Positions 18,154-27,555 are shown, numbered from the stretch's first letter. The stretch is 29,574 bases of DNA from Thalassiosira profunda (GCA_036939355.1 JALLAP010000015.1:1-29574); one strand, 5' to 3'. Notes: a model not told the origin generated them from the sequence alone. A program made the numbers and translations.

Positions 18154-18611
18154 TAGAAGCCCCCGCAATGCACGTCATCAACTGATTTGCTTGTGGACCG
18201 CTTGTCTTTTGCCTGCGGAGATACGATGTGTAATACTGTTTGCAACACTCATTATCGGCCCTACATGCCACAATGTCAACAAACACAGGAACAGAAAGAG
18301 GCTGACGCCAGCAGAAGAACAATGCCATCTACTTTGGATTAGATTGTTCGTCATCGTAGTACCCTCGGTCCTCACTCAGGCAAGTTATATCGAGGCAGCT
18401 TGCACACAATGTGTCCAAGACTTTTTGCCCAGGCTTTTACGAGGCTCACTGAACGAGCCTCATATGAGGGAGTGGTTGCCTGGGCAGGGAATCGAGGACC
18501 GACCAATGTAATGGCGTAGCTATCGTCGGTGCTCTCTCCCTCTCCATCCACTCCCATCCATTCTTCCTCCACCGTCCTAACAGCATTCCTATAGTCGTCG
18601 CAAGTTCCGGT
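18154..18611. other. Intergenic region between ankyrin E and the LHC fragment
   Basis: 458 bp with no credible gene. It contains the nested inverted repeat described separately and is otherwise unremarkable. Confidence 0.5.
18365..18502. repeat. Nested inverted repeat (fold-back candidate)
   Basis: Three pairs of arms share one centre: TCGGTCCTC 18365-18373 with GAGGACCGA 18494-18502; TGCCCAGGC 18426-18434 with GCCTGGGCA 18478-18486; GAGGCTC 18441-18447 with GAGCCTC 18455-18461 around a 7-base loop. Arms are perfect but the intervening sequence is unpaired and asymmetric. It could be a degraded fold-back element or a structured 3' region. Confidence 0.55.
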
Positions 18612-18785
18612 TTAGAACATGTTGTCGTTGAGCGACGCGGTCAAGGCCTCGACGCCGCCCATGTGGTTCGAGCAGCCCTGCACCAACAATCCGGCCGCCG
18701 CCCACATGGCCAGCCGTCCGTTGGCCACCTCCTGCGCCTTGAGCCGCTCGGCCTTGGCGGGATCCCCCTTCATGTATCCCAGGGG
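18612..18785 (-). pseudogene. C-terminal fragment of an LHC (fucoxanthin chlorophyll a/c-binding type) protein
   Basis: The minus strand encodes LGYMKGDPAKAERLKAQEV then ANGRLAMWAAAGLLVQG and ends SLNDNMF with TAA at 18612-18614. The Glu-x-x-Asn-Gly-Arg-Leu-Ala-Met core is the third transmembrane helix of LHC proteins. Its Glu and Asn bind chlorophyll and its Arg makes the inter-helix ion pair; the preceding PAKAERLKAQE matches the family's pre-helix region. Helices one and two are absent: sequence identity stops at the undetermined base 18786, beyond which lies an unrelated signal peptide. The fragment is not in frame with that signal peptide. Either the rest is in an unsequenced gap, or the LHC gene was cut by the duplication. 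Confidence 0.8.
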
Positions 18786-18786
18786 N
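18786..18786. other. Single undetermined base at a junction
   Basis: The only n in the window. It falls between the LHC fragment and the start of duplicated sequence. Flanks AGGGG-n-CGCGGAGCTC match AGGGGCCGCGGAGCTC in copy 1 (1069-1084). It may be one unresolved base or a gap of unknown length. Confidence 0.9.
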
Positions 18787-18856
18787 CGCGGAGCTCGTTG
18801 GCGGAGGCGACGGCGGCGACGGAGCCGAAGAGGGCGGCGAGCAGGGCGAGCTTCAT
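18787..18856 (-). pseudogene. Truncated 5' end of the Cys-rich secreted-protein gene (copy 2)
   Basis: The first 23 codons are identical in product to those at 1144 (MKLALLAALFGSVAAVASA, then NELR). The homology ends at base 18786. In the following frame only Pro-Trp-Asp-Thr is read before a stop, so no Cys-rich part remains unless sequence is missing at the n. Confidence 0.85.
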
Positions 18857-19264
18857 GATGAGGGCGTCGATGGGAGAGTTTGCAGATTTATGGCATCGCA
18901 TGCAGAGCAAAATGAAGGCGATCTCGATGCTCAGCAGAACACGCGTTCGTCTCTGGTGAGCTCGATCATCCGTTGCAAATCGACACGCGTTCGACCTCCC
19001 AAAGAAGCGGCCGAGGTGCCGACAAGAGGAGGAGGGTGGGCAGGGGGAGGCGGCTCCGCGAGAGAGAAAGAGTCGGAAAGCAACCACTGCCTCGAGGCTG
19101 CTTACCTACCTACGGTACGTAATACTATCTAGGTGAAAGTGAAACGAAAATCGAACCACACCCCGCGCCCGCCCCTCCCCCGCCGCTCTCTCCCGCCCGC
19201 GGCGGCCACAGCCAGCTGTTGCAATTGACGTCCGTGGCGCTCACCTCGTGCGCTCCTAAATATG
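18857..19264. promoter_or_regulatory. Divergent promoter region, copy 2
   Basis: 408 bp corresponding to 1145-1575. ACGCGT occurs at 18941-18946 and 18985-18990. CTTACCTACCTACGGTACGT near 19100 and the CAATTGACGTC segment before the dioxygenase are conserved. The AAAGCAACACGCGTC site of copy 1 has decayed here to AAAGCAACCACTGC. Confidence 0.45.
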
Positions 19265-20199
19265 ATGGGCGCCCGTCGGCGGCGGCGGCCGGAGGCTCTT
19301 CCGCTGCTGCTGATAATTGACCGAGCCGCGGCGATGGTCGCGCCCGTTCGCCCCGACGCGACGCCCATCAATTGGGGGCAGCACGCGCTGCGTCGGAGCT
19401 ACGCGCGGGCCGGGGGCATCTTGTACAAGCAATCGGCGCTGTCGGCGGACGAATTCGCGAGTATCGTCAACGAATGGCGGTCGATGGAGGTGGAAACGAG
19501 GGACGAGACGGAATCGTCGTTCGCCTCCAAGAGAAGAGGTGCCCGGATTGCGGAGTCTTCGCGAATGTATGACGTGCTGGGCGACAGAGAGGGGAGTCTT
19601 TGCCGGCTGGTGAATTGCCTGGAAGGCGAGGGAGATGGGCTGGGGGATATGATTTTGGCGAAAGAGGTTCCCATCGAGGTATGTGCACATGACACATCAT
19701 ATATCTTCCATTTGCACATTCTCTTCAATTGAATGCAATTGCAACTCGATAGGTGCGGGTGTACGAAAGGGCCGGGGCGGGGATGGAATGGCACATCGAC
19801 GACGTTCTATATGAGCCACCGCAAGTAGAAGTCATCCTGACGCTGGACAACACCTCGGACTGCAACACGATTTGGCAGCACGATATGCCTCTGCTTTCGA
19901 ATGGCAAGGAATTGCGACCTCCAACGAAAAGCGAAGGTGCGGGGCCGAAGTACGACGTGCGGTCGGTGCAAACCACCCCCAACTCTACGTTGATCCTCAA
20001 AGCCGGCGGCGTGGAGCACAAGGTTACGCCGTTGACGTCAGGGACGCGGACGATACTGAAACTGGCCTTTGTGAGGGAGGGCGCGGCGATGCGCGAGGGC
20101 ATGGAGGGCCACGCGAGCCATCATAGCCGAAGCAAGAAGTCGCAGAGAGGGAAGAGGGAGAAGGGCACTGCAACGGGTCGACGAAGGAGAAAGCGATGA
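19265..20199 (+). CDS. 2-oxoglutarate/Fe(II)-dependent dioxygenase, prolyl 4-hydroxylase-like (copy 2)
   Basis: Exons 19265-19678 and 19753-20199 flank a 74 bp GTATGT...GATAG intron at the same place as in copy 1; product 286 residues. Iron ligands His and Asp (MEWHIDD), distal His (GGVEHKVTP) and the 2-oxoglutarate Arg (SGTRTILK) are all kept. Differences from copy 1 are scattered and mostly conservative (WGQ for YWEE near residue 30, for example), and the basic tail ATGRRRRKR is retained, so purifying selection or recent origin is likely. A second in-frame ATG three bases upstream (19262) is possible; 19265 matches the copy 1 start. No stop or frameshift, unlike the neighbouring UPF0301 copy. 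Confidence 0.85.
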
Positions 20200-20341
20200 G
20201 TCATCTCTCTATATAGTTTTGCTGCAATCTTTTCTTCCACACTGTCACGGAGGATGCACCCCCAAATTAGCTCGAACCAATTGCACTCATCGAAGCAAGC
20301 TTTTGGTATCGTAGCATGCCCCCTCTAAAAGACGGCCAGCG

Positions 20342-22570
20342 CTATTGCTCCAGTCGTTGGCGGTCGTCTCTCACCTCGACCAATGTGCCAAGCGGATCCT
20401 CGAGAAGATTAACGCCGACCCACGCCTTGAGGGCCGCCTCGGAAAGCCGCACCCTGTTATCTTCGTCCTCCGGAACCGTTAATTCAGCATTTGTTCCGCA
20501 GTCAGAAAAGGCTTGCCAAGCATCAATCGCAGCGGCGATGTTTCCGTCCAGCGTCTCCTTCGACAGGATTCTCTGCCCGTTTCTTAGGATGTCCCAAGCC
20601 CCATTCGACGCCTCATCGTTGCTCCTCTGGTTCCACGCTCGAACGATCTCGAACGAACCGATTGCGTCCACCTGCTCCCTCAGACCGCCGCCGCACGCGC
20701 CCACACCGGCGCCCTTCTCCCAAATGCACACGCCTGCAAAGACCATGACATCCTCCGCTCGGAGCGATCCGGACTGTAGGGCCTCGAGGGCGTCGTCTTC
20801 TTTGATGAGCCTGAGGTTGGAGGTTCCCAATCGAGTGCCCCCATTTGGACGTTGCTATCCGATGCGAGCATCTCGATGTATCCACAAAAACGACGAATCG
20901 TCCTCATCCTCGTCCAAGCCCAAGCTCTCGCCTAGTTCATCGAATGCAATATCCTCGAAGGAGACGGCACCACTTTGATAGTCCAGGAAGCCTTCGTACA
21001 CGCCGCCTTCTTCCTCGTCTTTTTCGTCGTCCTCCCAAGTCTCTTTGTAGCTCCCGTCTCGCCACGACGGGACGTCAATAGGCCCACCGTATCGCAGGGG
21101 CAGTGGGCCCTCGCCCTCGCGACATTCTACTGCCGCTGCCATCGGATGATTGAGCACGATTCCGACTGTAGCGTCGGACGTGTCCTCGATTACCAAGACC
21201 AAGGATCGTATAAACTCGGCGTCGTAGAGCAGCACATCGCTCGTGGGAGGCGACGTGGCACGGACGATGGTTCCGGGCCCGAGCGTCTTCGAGCTATCCT
21301 CCAGCTTTGTGTGTAACAGTGGGCCGGTTCGGTCTACGGTCAACTTTTCCTCGGCCCAGACGCGCAACATTTGATCGTAAAACGCGAGCTGACCCGATGG
21401 CAGCCGCTCCGTGGCTTCGCTCTCAGAAACGTCGATCTTGTGCAGGAAGCGCCTCCACATGTTGGTGCCTATCCGCAGCAGCCCCTCGGCAACGTCACCG
21501 TTCTTTCCATCCGCGTGTTGTATTATCGTCTCCGATTCCTCTCGTCGTTGCAATTGGAGTTCGTCCCAGATCGAGCTTCCGTCGACGGACAGGACCCGCC
21601 ACTCCCTCCGCTCCGGCCCCATTTCCCTCTCCAATTGTCCCGGCCTCCATTTGCAAAAGCCCCCAAACGTCAGGAAATCCTCCGGTCGATACTTTGTCGG
21701 ATACTCGTCGCAGAGACGTCGCGCCTCGTCCAAAGTGGTGCAGCCGAGGTTGCCCACGAGCTTTGTGGATGCCGATCTCACATCAGGATCCCCGAATCCG
21801 AGATGGTGGAGGCACGCGAATTCCGTGCCCGCCGCGGAGTCGAGGCCGAGGAGGTCCCCGCCCCGGTGAATCCTCCAGCCATTCCCGTCCCCCGACGCCG
21901 CTATCTGCCCCCTTCCTTCCTCTCCAGTTGTGCCGTCAACATCGCCCGGCAGCAACCCGTCCGTGCAGCGATTGAGCATGATACCGCGGTAGCTCCACCG
22001 TCCCCGCCTGTCTCCTTGTGCCAACTGCTCCTCTGGCACTTCGTTTTCTGCCTCCCCGCTAATCACATTGTCGCTCACTTCCGTGATGATAACGACGGAG
22101 CGGTGCCAGTACTGCTGATCGAGGGCCTGGCACAGATCGGTCGTGGGGATGGAGAGGAGAACGGACCCCACCTCCACCAACGGCGTCGTCTCGTGGGCGT
22201 AGCCATCGTTGCAATTTGATCTCACATCAGCATCAGCGTTTTGCAACGAGGTATCCTCGTCGGCGTTTCGCTGTTCGTCGAGGGAGGGAAGACCATCCCG
22301 GACCAGTTTGGCACGGAACGCCCTCCATTCCGACTCGTCGTCGTCGTCGTCACTGTTGAGTTGCAATCGGGTCCAGGGCGATGTATGATGGGTGGATGCC
22401 AAGTGATGCACATCACGTGTCCGTCTGCCGCTGCTCGCTCCAGGGTGGCCGCGCCGCGTTCTCCTCCCGCCGACGGTCGGAAGGGGAGGCGGAGGACCGA
22501 AGGCGCCGCCCGTTGGGAGCAGGAGAAGGGCGGCTAGCGACGGCAGGAGCAGGAGGTGCGACGGCGCCAT
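20342..22570 (-). pseudogene. UPF0301 gene, copy 2, with an in-frame TAG
   Basis: Starts MAPSHLLLLPSLAALLL and keeps the signal peptide with a Gly-Ala-Phe-Gly-Pro junction, both UPF0301-like regions and the acidic linkers. At codon 572 (20855-20857) a TAG replaces the TGG (Trp571) of copy 1. Beyond it the same frame stays open for 170 codons to 20342 and is nearly identical to copy 1 (GTSNLRLIKEDDALEAL, LREQVDAIGSFEIVRAWN, WVGVNLLEDPLGTLVEV). The lesion is therefore a single substitution, recent or a sequencing error. A product of 571 residues would lack the end of domain 2. Full read-through length would be 742. The gene is convergent with dioxygenase copy 2, separated by 142 bp including about 105 bp absent from copy 1. 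Confidence 0.85.
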
Positions 22571-23035
22571 CGATCAGAGCCACTCGATGCGTGGCGGGTG
22601 GCGGTGGCGGCCCGGCTCTAGCTCTCGCTCGGGGCTCGGGGCTAGAAAATCCTGCCTACGCAGTAGCTGCACTAACCCAGAACTGCCGCTCTGAAGAAAG
22701 TTGCGATCTTCGTCCACCTTTCGCCCCGCCAAAAGTCCATCCAGACATAACCTAAGTTGGAGCTTTTCTACCAATCATTCTAGTATCCCGAGCAAGAAAA
22801 AGGATGGAAGCAAGGCCGGCGTAGGCAGCAGCTGCCGCGCCACAATGTGAGGTAAGACGGATCGACATACGCGCGGACAAAGCTGTTGACTCTAAAGGCA
22901 GAAGATGCGGGGCGGGCAGGCAATAGGGCAATCCACATTGATCTTTTATCAATCAGTGCTCCCTCGATAACCCATTGTGCGTTCTTCGATCAATGCATCA
23001 CGGTTGTATTGCAAATACATCGTTACGTTATTGGA
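22571..23035. promoter_or_regulatory. UPF0301 copy 2 promoter, insertion, and remnant of an ankyrin 3' end
   Basis: 465 bp. About 22590-22835 is absent from copy 1; within it GCCTACGC near 22654 and GCGTAGGC near 22820 are inverted. GACGGATCGACATACG at 22856-22871 is shared with copy 1. About 22930-23003 matches the 3' flank and last codons of ankyrin A (reverse of Met-His-stop at ATGCATCACGG), then homology breaks and the ankyrin F end follows. Confidence 0.5.
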
Positions 23036-24487
23036 TCAGCGCGTCACCGTCTCGGGGTGAGCGAGAAGCAGGCGCAACACCGCGTCCACATATTCCAAAC
23101 TGTCGCGGTCGACCCGTTTGGACTCCCACAACAAATGAACAGGAAGCTTGCCGGCATTGTTCGGCGCTGACACTGACGGAACTCCTCTCTCCAAGAGATA
23201 CGTCACCACCTCGACATTGCCCCCGCGACACGCGTAGTGAAGAGTGGAATCCTTCTGCAAGTCGAGCGTGTGCAGATGGATATCCAACAACCCGAGGAGG
23301 CACTCCACTACGCCGACCGCGCTGAATTCGCATGCAATGTGCAGCGGAAATGCCAGTCCGTTGACGGCTACTCGCAGGGCAGACTGATTTCCGGTGATCA
23401 GCAGTTTGATGGCGCCCAAGGAAGCCCCATCCCGAAGAGCAAGATGGAGCGGGAGCCAGCCATTTTCGTCCGGTGTAGTCATTGCTCTCATATCTTCAGC
23501 TTTGCGTGCGTAGACGAGTTGCGCTTCCAAGAATTCAGCAAATGCGTCATTTCCTTTTTCTCTTGCAAGATCCAGTGGAGTTCCCGCACGTCCATGCCGA
23601 ATAGTGATGGCCTCCGGATACGCATCGAATAAAAGGCGAACGGGCTCGAGGGAAGAAGAGCTCGGGTTACCGCATGCCACATGCAAGGACAGGCGCTGGT
23701 TTGCATCTGTCTTTGAAGCACAATCAGGGTCCTTCGCCAGTAGATAACGGACTATGTCAGCTTGATCCTCGTGCGATTCTGTTCTCACGGCGCAGAGGAT
23801 CGGGAGGTCGCTGTCTCCATTCGTAGCGACAATACTCTCAGGATACTGCTCCAGCATGTACTTCACAGTCTTCACATTCCCATAATAGCACGCATCGTGG
23901 ATTGGCAAACCATCGAAACGGCCGCCTCGGACCCTCAGCGATTGTGGGTAGGCATCGACGAGCCTCTTGCAGAATGGGAAGGATTTGCCCGCATGGCTAG
24001 CACAATGAATCGGAAGGGCGCCCTGCGCCACTAGAGTCACCGAATCAGGAGCCGCAGCGAGCAGCAGGTCCAGGATGGCCACTGAAGCTGTGACATCGTC
24101 AACACCAAGTGCGCAAAGAGTGTGCAGGGGAAGGATCCCACCGTTGCTTTGATGATTGACTGACTCGGGCCAAAGATCCAGGAGCAACCGGACTATCCTC
24201 GGATCCATATTCTTATTCATGCACGTACAATGGAGCGGCGACCAGCCGTGTCCACTAGCCGATCGGGCTGCATCAGGGAACGCATCGAGAAGGCACTCAA
24301 TCATCGCCAACGTCACTCCCTCGTTTTGGCACGCCCGGCGGAAGAAGTCCGAATCTCGCACGGCGCCGGGCGGGATGCCCGCAATTCTCTCCTGCACCCC
24401 CTCCAGTGACAGCTCATCGCCGCCGAAATATCGCTCCAGCTCTTCCACGCGGCGTGCGATGTCCTGCTGCCCACCTCGCTCGCTCAT
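23036..24487 (-). CDS. Ankyrin-repeat protein F
   Basis: 483 residues starting MSERGGQQDIARRVEELERY, with module LSLEGVQERIAGIPPGAV. About 11 repeats follow: WSPLHCTCMNKNMDPRI, ILPLHTLCALGVDDVT, ALPIHCASHAGKSF, LPIHDACYYGNVKTVK and so on. The family's non-canonical segment GTPLDLAREKGNDAFAEFL precedes PDENGWLPLHLALRDGAS, AFPLHIACEFSAV, STLHYACRGGNVEVV and LPVHLLWESKRVDRDS, ending LLLAHPETVTR. It has no counterpart in copy 1; it lies between a remnant of ankyrin A-like 3' sequence and gene G, so it was gained in copy 2 or lost from copy 1. No signal peptide or membrane segment. Probably a soluble protein-binding scaffold. Confidence 0.9.
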   Translation of the reverse strand: MSERGGQQDIARRVEELERYFGGDELSLEGVQERIAGIPPGAVRDSDFFRRACQNEGVTLAMIECLLDAFPDAARSASGHGWSPLHCTCMNKNMDPRIVRLLLDLWPESVNHQSNGGILPLHTLCALGVDDVTASVAILDLLLAAAPDSVTLVAQGALPIHCASHAGKSFPFCKRLVDAYPQSLRVRGGRFDGLPIHDACYYGNVKTVKYMLEQYPESIVATNGDSDLPILCAVRTESHEDQADIVRYLLAKDPDCASKTDANQRLSLHVACGNPSSSSLEPVRLLFDAYPEAITIRHGRAGTPLDLAREKGNDAFAEFLEAQLVYARKAEDMRAMTTPDENGWLPLHLALRDGASLGAIKLLITGNQSALRVAVNGLAFPLHIACEFSAVGVVECLLGLLDIHLHTLDLQKDSTLHYACRGGNVEVVTYLLERGVPSVSAPNNAGKLPVHLLWESKRVDRDSLEYVDAVLRLLLAHPETVTR

Positions 24488-24873
24488 CTTTTAGATAGCT
24501 GTGATAGAATTGCATATGAGCGCCGGGGACGATTGGTGCACGTGATGTGTCACCTCGGCGCGGGGAGGCGCCGTTTGCACCTCGCTGGCGGCGCAACGGC
24601 GAGGCGTTGAAAATCGCCCACCTAGGCCTTACTGGCGTGCGTGTCGGCGGCGTCGGACGGCAGCAGTATTGTCTCTAACCGCGGCGGAGGAGTCGGAGCG
24701 TGGGGTTTGGGGGAGTTGACCTTTTGGGGCGAAACTTATCACGCGTGAATTAGGCGTGATTTTGGGCGCAAAGAGAGAACCTCGAGCGAAAAGGCAAACA
24801 GCAGAGAGGGGCTCAAAACGAAGGCCCCTTCGTCCAACAAACCATAGCTATTGCACTGTTAGGTCAACGTTTA
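24488..24873. promoter_or_regulatory. Upstream region of ankyrin F
   Basis: 386 bp between ankyrin F and G, both minus. Dyad ATCACGC 24738-24744 / GCGTGAT 24754-24760 includes ACGCGT (24741-24746) and is followed by TTTTGGGCGC, which resembles but does not equal an E2F site. No open frame of note. Confidence 0.4.
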
Positions 24874-26316
24874 TTAGATTGTAAATATCTCCGGATGGGC
24901 GAGCAACAAGTGCCATACCGCCTCGACGTATTCCACGCTATCGTGATCGACCCGATCGGACTCCCACAGCAAATGGATAGGAAGGTTGCCGGCAATGTTT
25001 GGCTCAGAGACAAACGGAACGCTTCGCTCTAACAAATAGTTCACAACTCCGAGATTGCCACCACGGCACGCGTAGTGAAGAGTCGAGTTCTTCTGCAAAT
25101 CGAGCGTGCGCATATGGATGTCGAGCAGCCCGAGTAGATGCTCCACTACACCGAGCGTGCTGTATTCGCAAGCGATGTGCAGCGGAAATGTCAGCCTATT
25201 GACAGCCACTCGCAGGGCAGAGAGATTCCCCGCGATCAGCAGTTTGATGGCGCCCAGACAAGCCCCATTCCGCAGGGCACAATGGAGTGGCAACCATCCA
25301 TTCTCATCCGGCTTGGTCATTTCTCTCGTGTCTCCAGCCTGACGGGCATAGGCGAGTTGTGTTTGCAAGAATTCAGGCACTTCTGACCCTCTTGCAAGAT
25401 CCAGTGCAGTTCTCCCTTCTCGGTCTCCGATATTGATGGCCTCCGGATACGCATCAAAGAGGAGGCGCACCGAATCGAGGCAAGTCCTCTCACACGCTCC
25501 GTGCAATGGTAAGCACTCGCCACCTCCAATCTTCGAAGCACTGTCCGGGTCCTCCGTCAACAGATATTTGATGATGCCAGCTTTGTCTATTTCGAAGGAG
25601 AGTGCCGCGCAATGGATTGGGAAGTCGCCCTCTCCATCCCTCACATTAATACTCTCAGGATAAAGCTCAAGAATGTACTTCGCAGTCTCAATATCTCCCC
25701 CATAGCACGCACAATGGATTGGCAAAGAACCGTTTTCGTTTTGGAACTCCAGCATCTCTGGGTGGGCATCGATGAGCCTTTTGCAGAATGGAGACGGTTT
25801 GCCCCTCTGGATAGCAAGATGAATCGGCAGGTCCCCATCGACGTCGCCTATTGTCGCTGAACCAGGAGCCGCAGCGAGCAGCAGATCCAGGATGGCCCCT
25901 GAAGATGTCTCATTGTCACTGCGGCTGTTATGACAAAAATTGTGCAGGGGTAGATTCCCCCCGTTGTCTTGCCGGTTGACCGACTCCGGCCAACGATCGA
26001 GAAGCAGCTGAACTATCCTTGGATCCATGTCCTTGTTCATGCAAGCACATTGGAGAGGTGAACGTCCATAATCACCGGTCAATCGGGCTGCATCAGGGAA
26101 CGCATCGAGAAGGCACTTCACAATCTCCAACGTCACTCCCTCGTTTCTGCATGCCCAGTGAAAGAAAATCGAGCCTCGCACGGCGTCGGGCGGGATGCCC
26201 TCAATTCTCTCCTGCAGCCCCTCCAGCGACAACTTGCCGCTGCAATATCGCGTCAGTTCTTCCACGCGGAGTTCGATGCTCCGCTGCTCGCCGCCCTGAA
26301 CTCCGTGGTCACTCAT
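24874..26316 (-). CDS. Ankyrin-repeat protein G
   Basis: 480 residues from MSDHGVQGGEQRSIELRV at 26316. The frame is open to 26415 and the added 33 residues look a little signal-like (MTFFALVLALTS), but ankyrin A has no such extension and the local AAGATGAG context matches relatives, so the inner Met is preferred. The module LSLEGLQERIEGIPPDAV is followed by about 11 repeats (SPLQCACMNKDMDPRI, NLPLHNFCHNSRSDNE, SLPIHCACYGGDIETAK, DFPIHCAALSFEIDKAG), then GRTALDLARGSEVPEFL, WLPLHCALRNGACLGAIK, TFPLHIACEYSTLGVVE, STLHYACRGGNLG and NLPIHLLWESDRVDHDS. It ends LLLAHPEIFTI. Counterpart of the frameshifted gene A, with which it shares the N-terminus and upstream sequence. It is head-to-head with a coiled-coil relic. 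Confidence 0.88.
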   Translation of the reverse strand: MSDHGVQGGEQRSIELRVEELTRYCSGKLSLEGLQERIEGIPPDAVRGSIFFHWACRNEGVTLEIVKCLLDAFPDAARLTGDYGRSPLQCACMNKDMDPRIVQLLLDRWPESVNRQDNGGNLPLHNFCHNSRSDNETSSGAILDLLLAAAPGSATIGDVDGDLPIHLAIQRGKPSPFCKRLIDAHPEMLEFQNENGSLPIHCACYGGDIETAKYILELYPESINVRDGEGDFPIHCAALSFEIDKAGIIKYLLTEDPDSASKIGGGECLPLHGACERTCLDSVRLLFDAYPEAINIGDREGRTALDLARGSEVPEFLQTQLAYARQAGDTREMTKPDENGWLPLHCALRNGACLGAIKLLIAGNLSALRVAVNRLTFPLHIACEYSTLGVVEHLLGLLDIHMRTLDLQKNSTLHYACRGGNLGVVNYLLERSVPFVSEPNIAGNLPIHLLWESDRVDHDSVEYVEAVWHLLLAHPEIFTI

Positions 26317-26939
26317 CTTCGCGGATATGTAGAACTGCAACGGCCAGCGATGCTCACAAGATATGCCCGCGCGAGAGGTCGATGTCAATGCCAACACAAG
26401 AGCAAAGAAAGTCAAGCGTGTCGCGTCGTCTCGCGATAATTTAATCCCGAGCCCGGGCCGTCAAAAATAGGGCGGAGGGGGGGTCGCCGCCCGAGCCACT
26501 GCCGCTGTATCGGCGGGAGCGAGCGGAGCGTGGGCGGCGGCGGCGTGGCGTGGCTGGGGTGGGATGTGGGATGTGGGCTGTGGGATGGAGGAAAAGTGAC
26601 GGACGGATCGACGTACGTGGGGCGGAGATAACTGGCCCATCGCCCCCTCCGACGCGTCCCTCTCGCACAGCAACCGCCCTGCATCCGCCTCTAGCATTGC
26701 TCATTGCAGCGCTCGACTCTCGACGCAGGCGACCGGGGACTGCGGGGCGTCGGAGAGCTCGGCTCGCCTGATGCACTGAGTCCAAAAGATAAAAGATACC
26801 TCAGCCCAGCGCTGCTCGAGGGCTGCTGTTTCTATCCGAGCCTTGTCAAACAAATCTCTCCTACACTTCCAGGCGGCTGGGACGCGGACGGCACCTCCAG
26901 CGCCAATTATTTGGAGGGAGGGTTGGTCCAACTGGGTCT
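26317..26939. promoter_or_regulatory. Intergenic region upstream of ankyrin G
   Basis: 623 bp corresponding to 6392-6948. Shared elements are GACGGATCGACGTACG at 26602-26617 and GACGCGTCCCTCTCGCACAG starting at 26651. Short overlapping frames show no recognisable motif. Confidence 0.4.
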
Positions 26940-27431
26940 GCTCCGGAAGGAGTCGCAGGAATTGCAGCGCCGGCAGAGGACGTGGAGCGCCGCCTCCGCG
27001 AGGAGGAACGGCTCAAGCAGCGGCAGCGGGAGCTGCGGCGGCAGGAGGAGGAGGAGGAGGAGGAGATCGAACAGCGCGTGCGGGAGGCGCTGCGGAAGTA
27101 GCGGCAGGAGGCGCAGCGGAGGCAGAGGGAGGAGGCGCATCGCCTGGATATGGAAGAGGAGTCGACCGCCTGAGCAAAAAGTACGGCGTCCCGAGCGAGA
27201 GGGCGCGGTCCCGGCTGGTGATCAAGACGGTCCGGTGCCGGCATCGCAGTGCGACGAGGAGTCCGGCCGGGTGAAGCACTTCTGCGCCGAGTGCCTGTGG
27301 GACGAGTCGAGGACGTGCCAGCAGCGGGCGGGATATATGATGTACGAGGGGAAGTATCCGCGAGAACGGCGATTCTGTCGGCAATGAAGAACGACGATTG
27401 CTACAAGAAGAGTGGTGAAGATGGTCAATAA
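26940..27431 (+). pseudogene. Relic of the coiled-coil/Cys-rich gene family
   Basis: Starts with coiled-coil sequence related to residues 110-150 of the intact protein (ELQRRQ, ERRLREEERLKQRQRELRR). Glu-rich codons and an in-frame TAG at 27099-27101 follow. It then jumps, without the linker and membrane segment, to LSKKYGVPSERARSRLVIK and, in another frame, to VKHFCAECLWDESRTCQQR and YMMYEGKYP; the last block ARTAILSAMKNDDCYKK is in a third frame. At least two frameshifts, one stop and an internal deletion of about 350 residues mark it as a pseudogene. It is longer than its partner at 6949-7359, which has lost the coiled-coil part. Confidence 0.75.
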
Positions 27432-27500
27432 GAAAAGACATCTAACATTGAAGAGAGTAAACAAGCTGTGTGCTGTCTCTTCGGCGTGTTCTCGTTAACA

Positions 27501-27537
27501 GGGCCAATAAACGCGATCGTCCAAGCAAGTCATAGCC
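27501..27537. promoter_or_regulatory. Shared 3' element of ankyrin H
   Basis: GGGCCAATAAACGCGATCGT then CCAAGCAAGTCATAGCC, 19 bp past the ankyrin H stop; related to 7531-7565 and 10474-10512. Confidence 0.45.
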
Positions 27538-27555
27538 GATATTGCCCAGTCTTTG

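Noticed and set aside
21371..22219. 282-residue open frame on the plus strand
   Set aside because: Antisense to UPF0301 copy 2; the same kind of shadow occurs over copy 1.
26704..27387. 227-residue plus-strand frame as an intact gene
   Set aside because: The homologous parts of the coiled-coil/Cys family lie in at least three frames with an in-frame stop; the long frame mixes real and out-of-frame codons.
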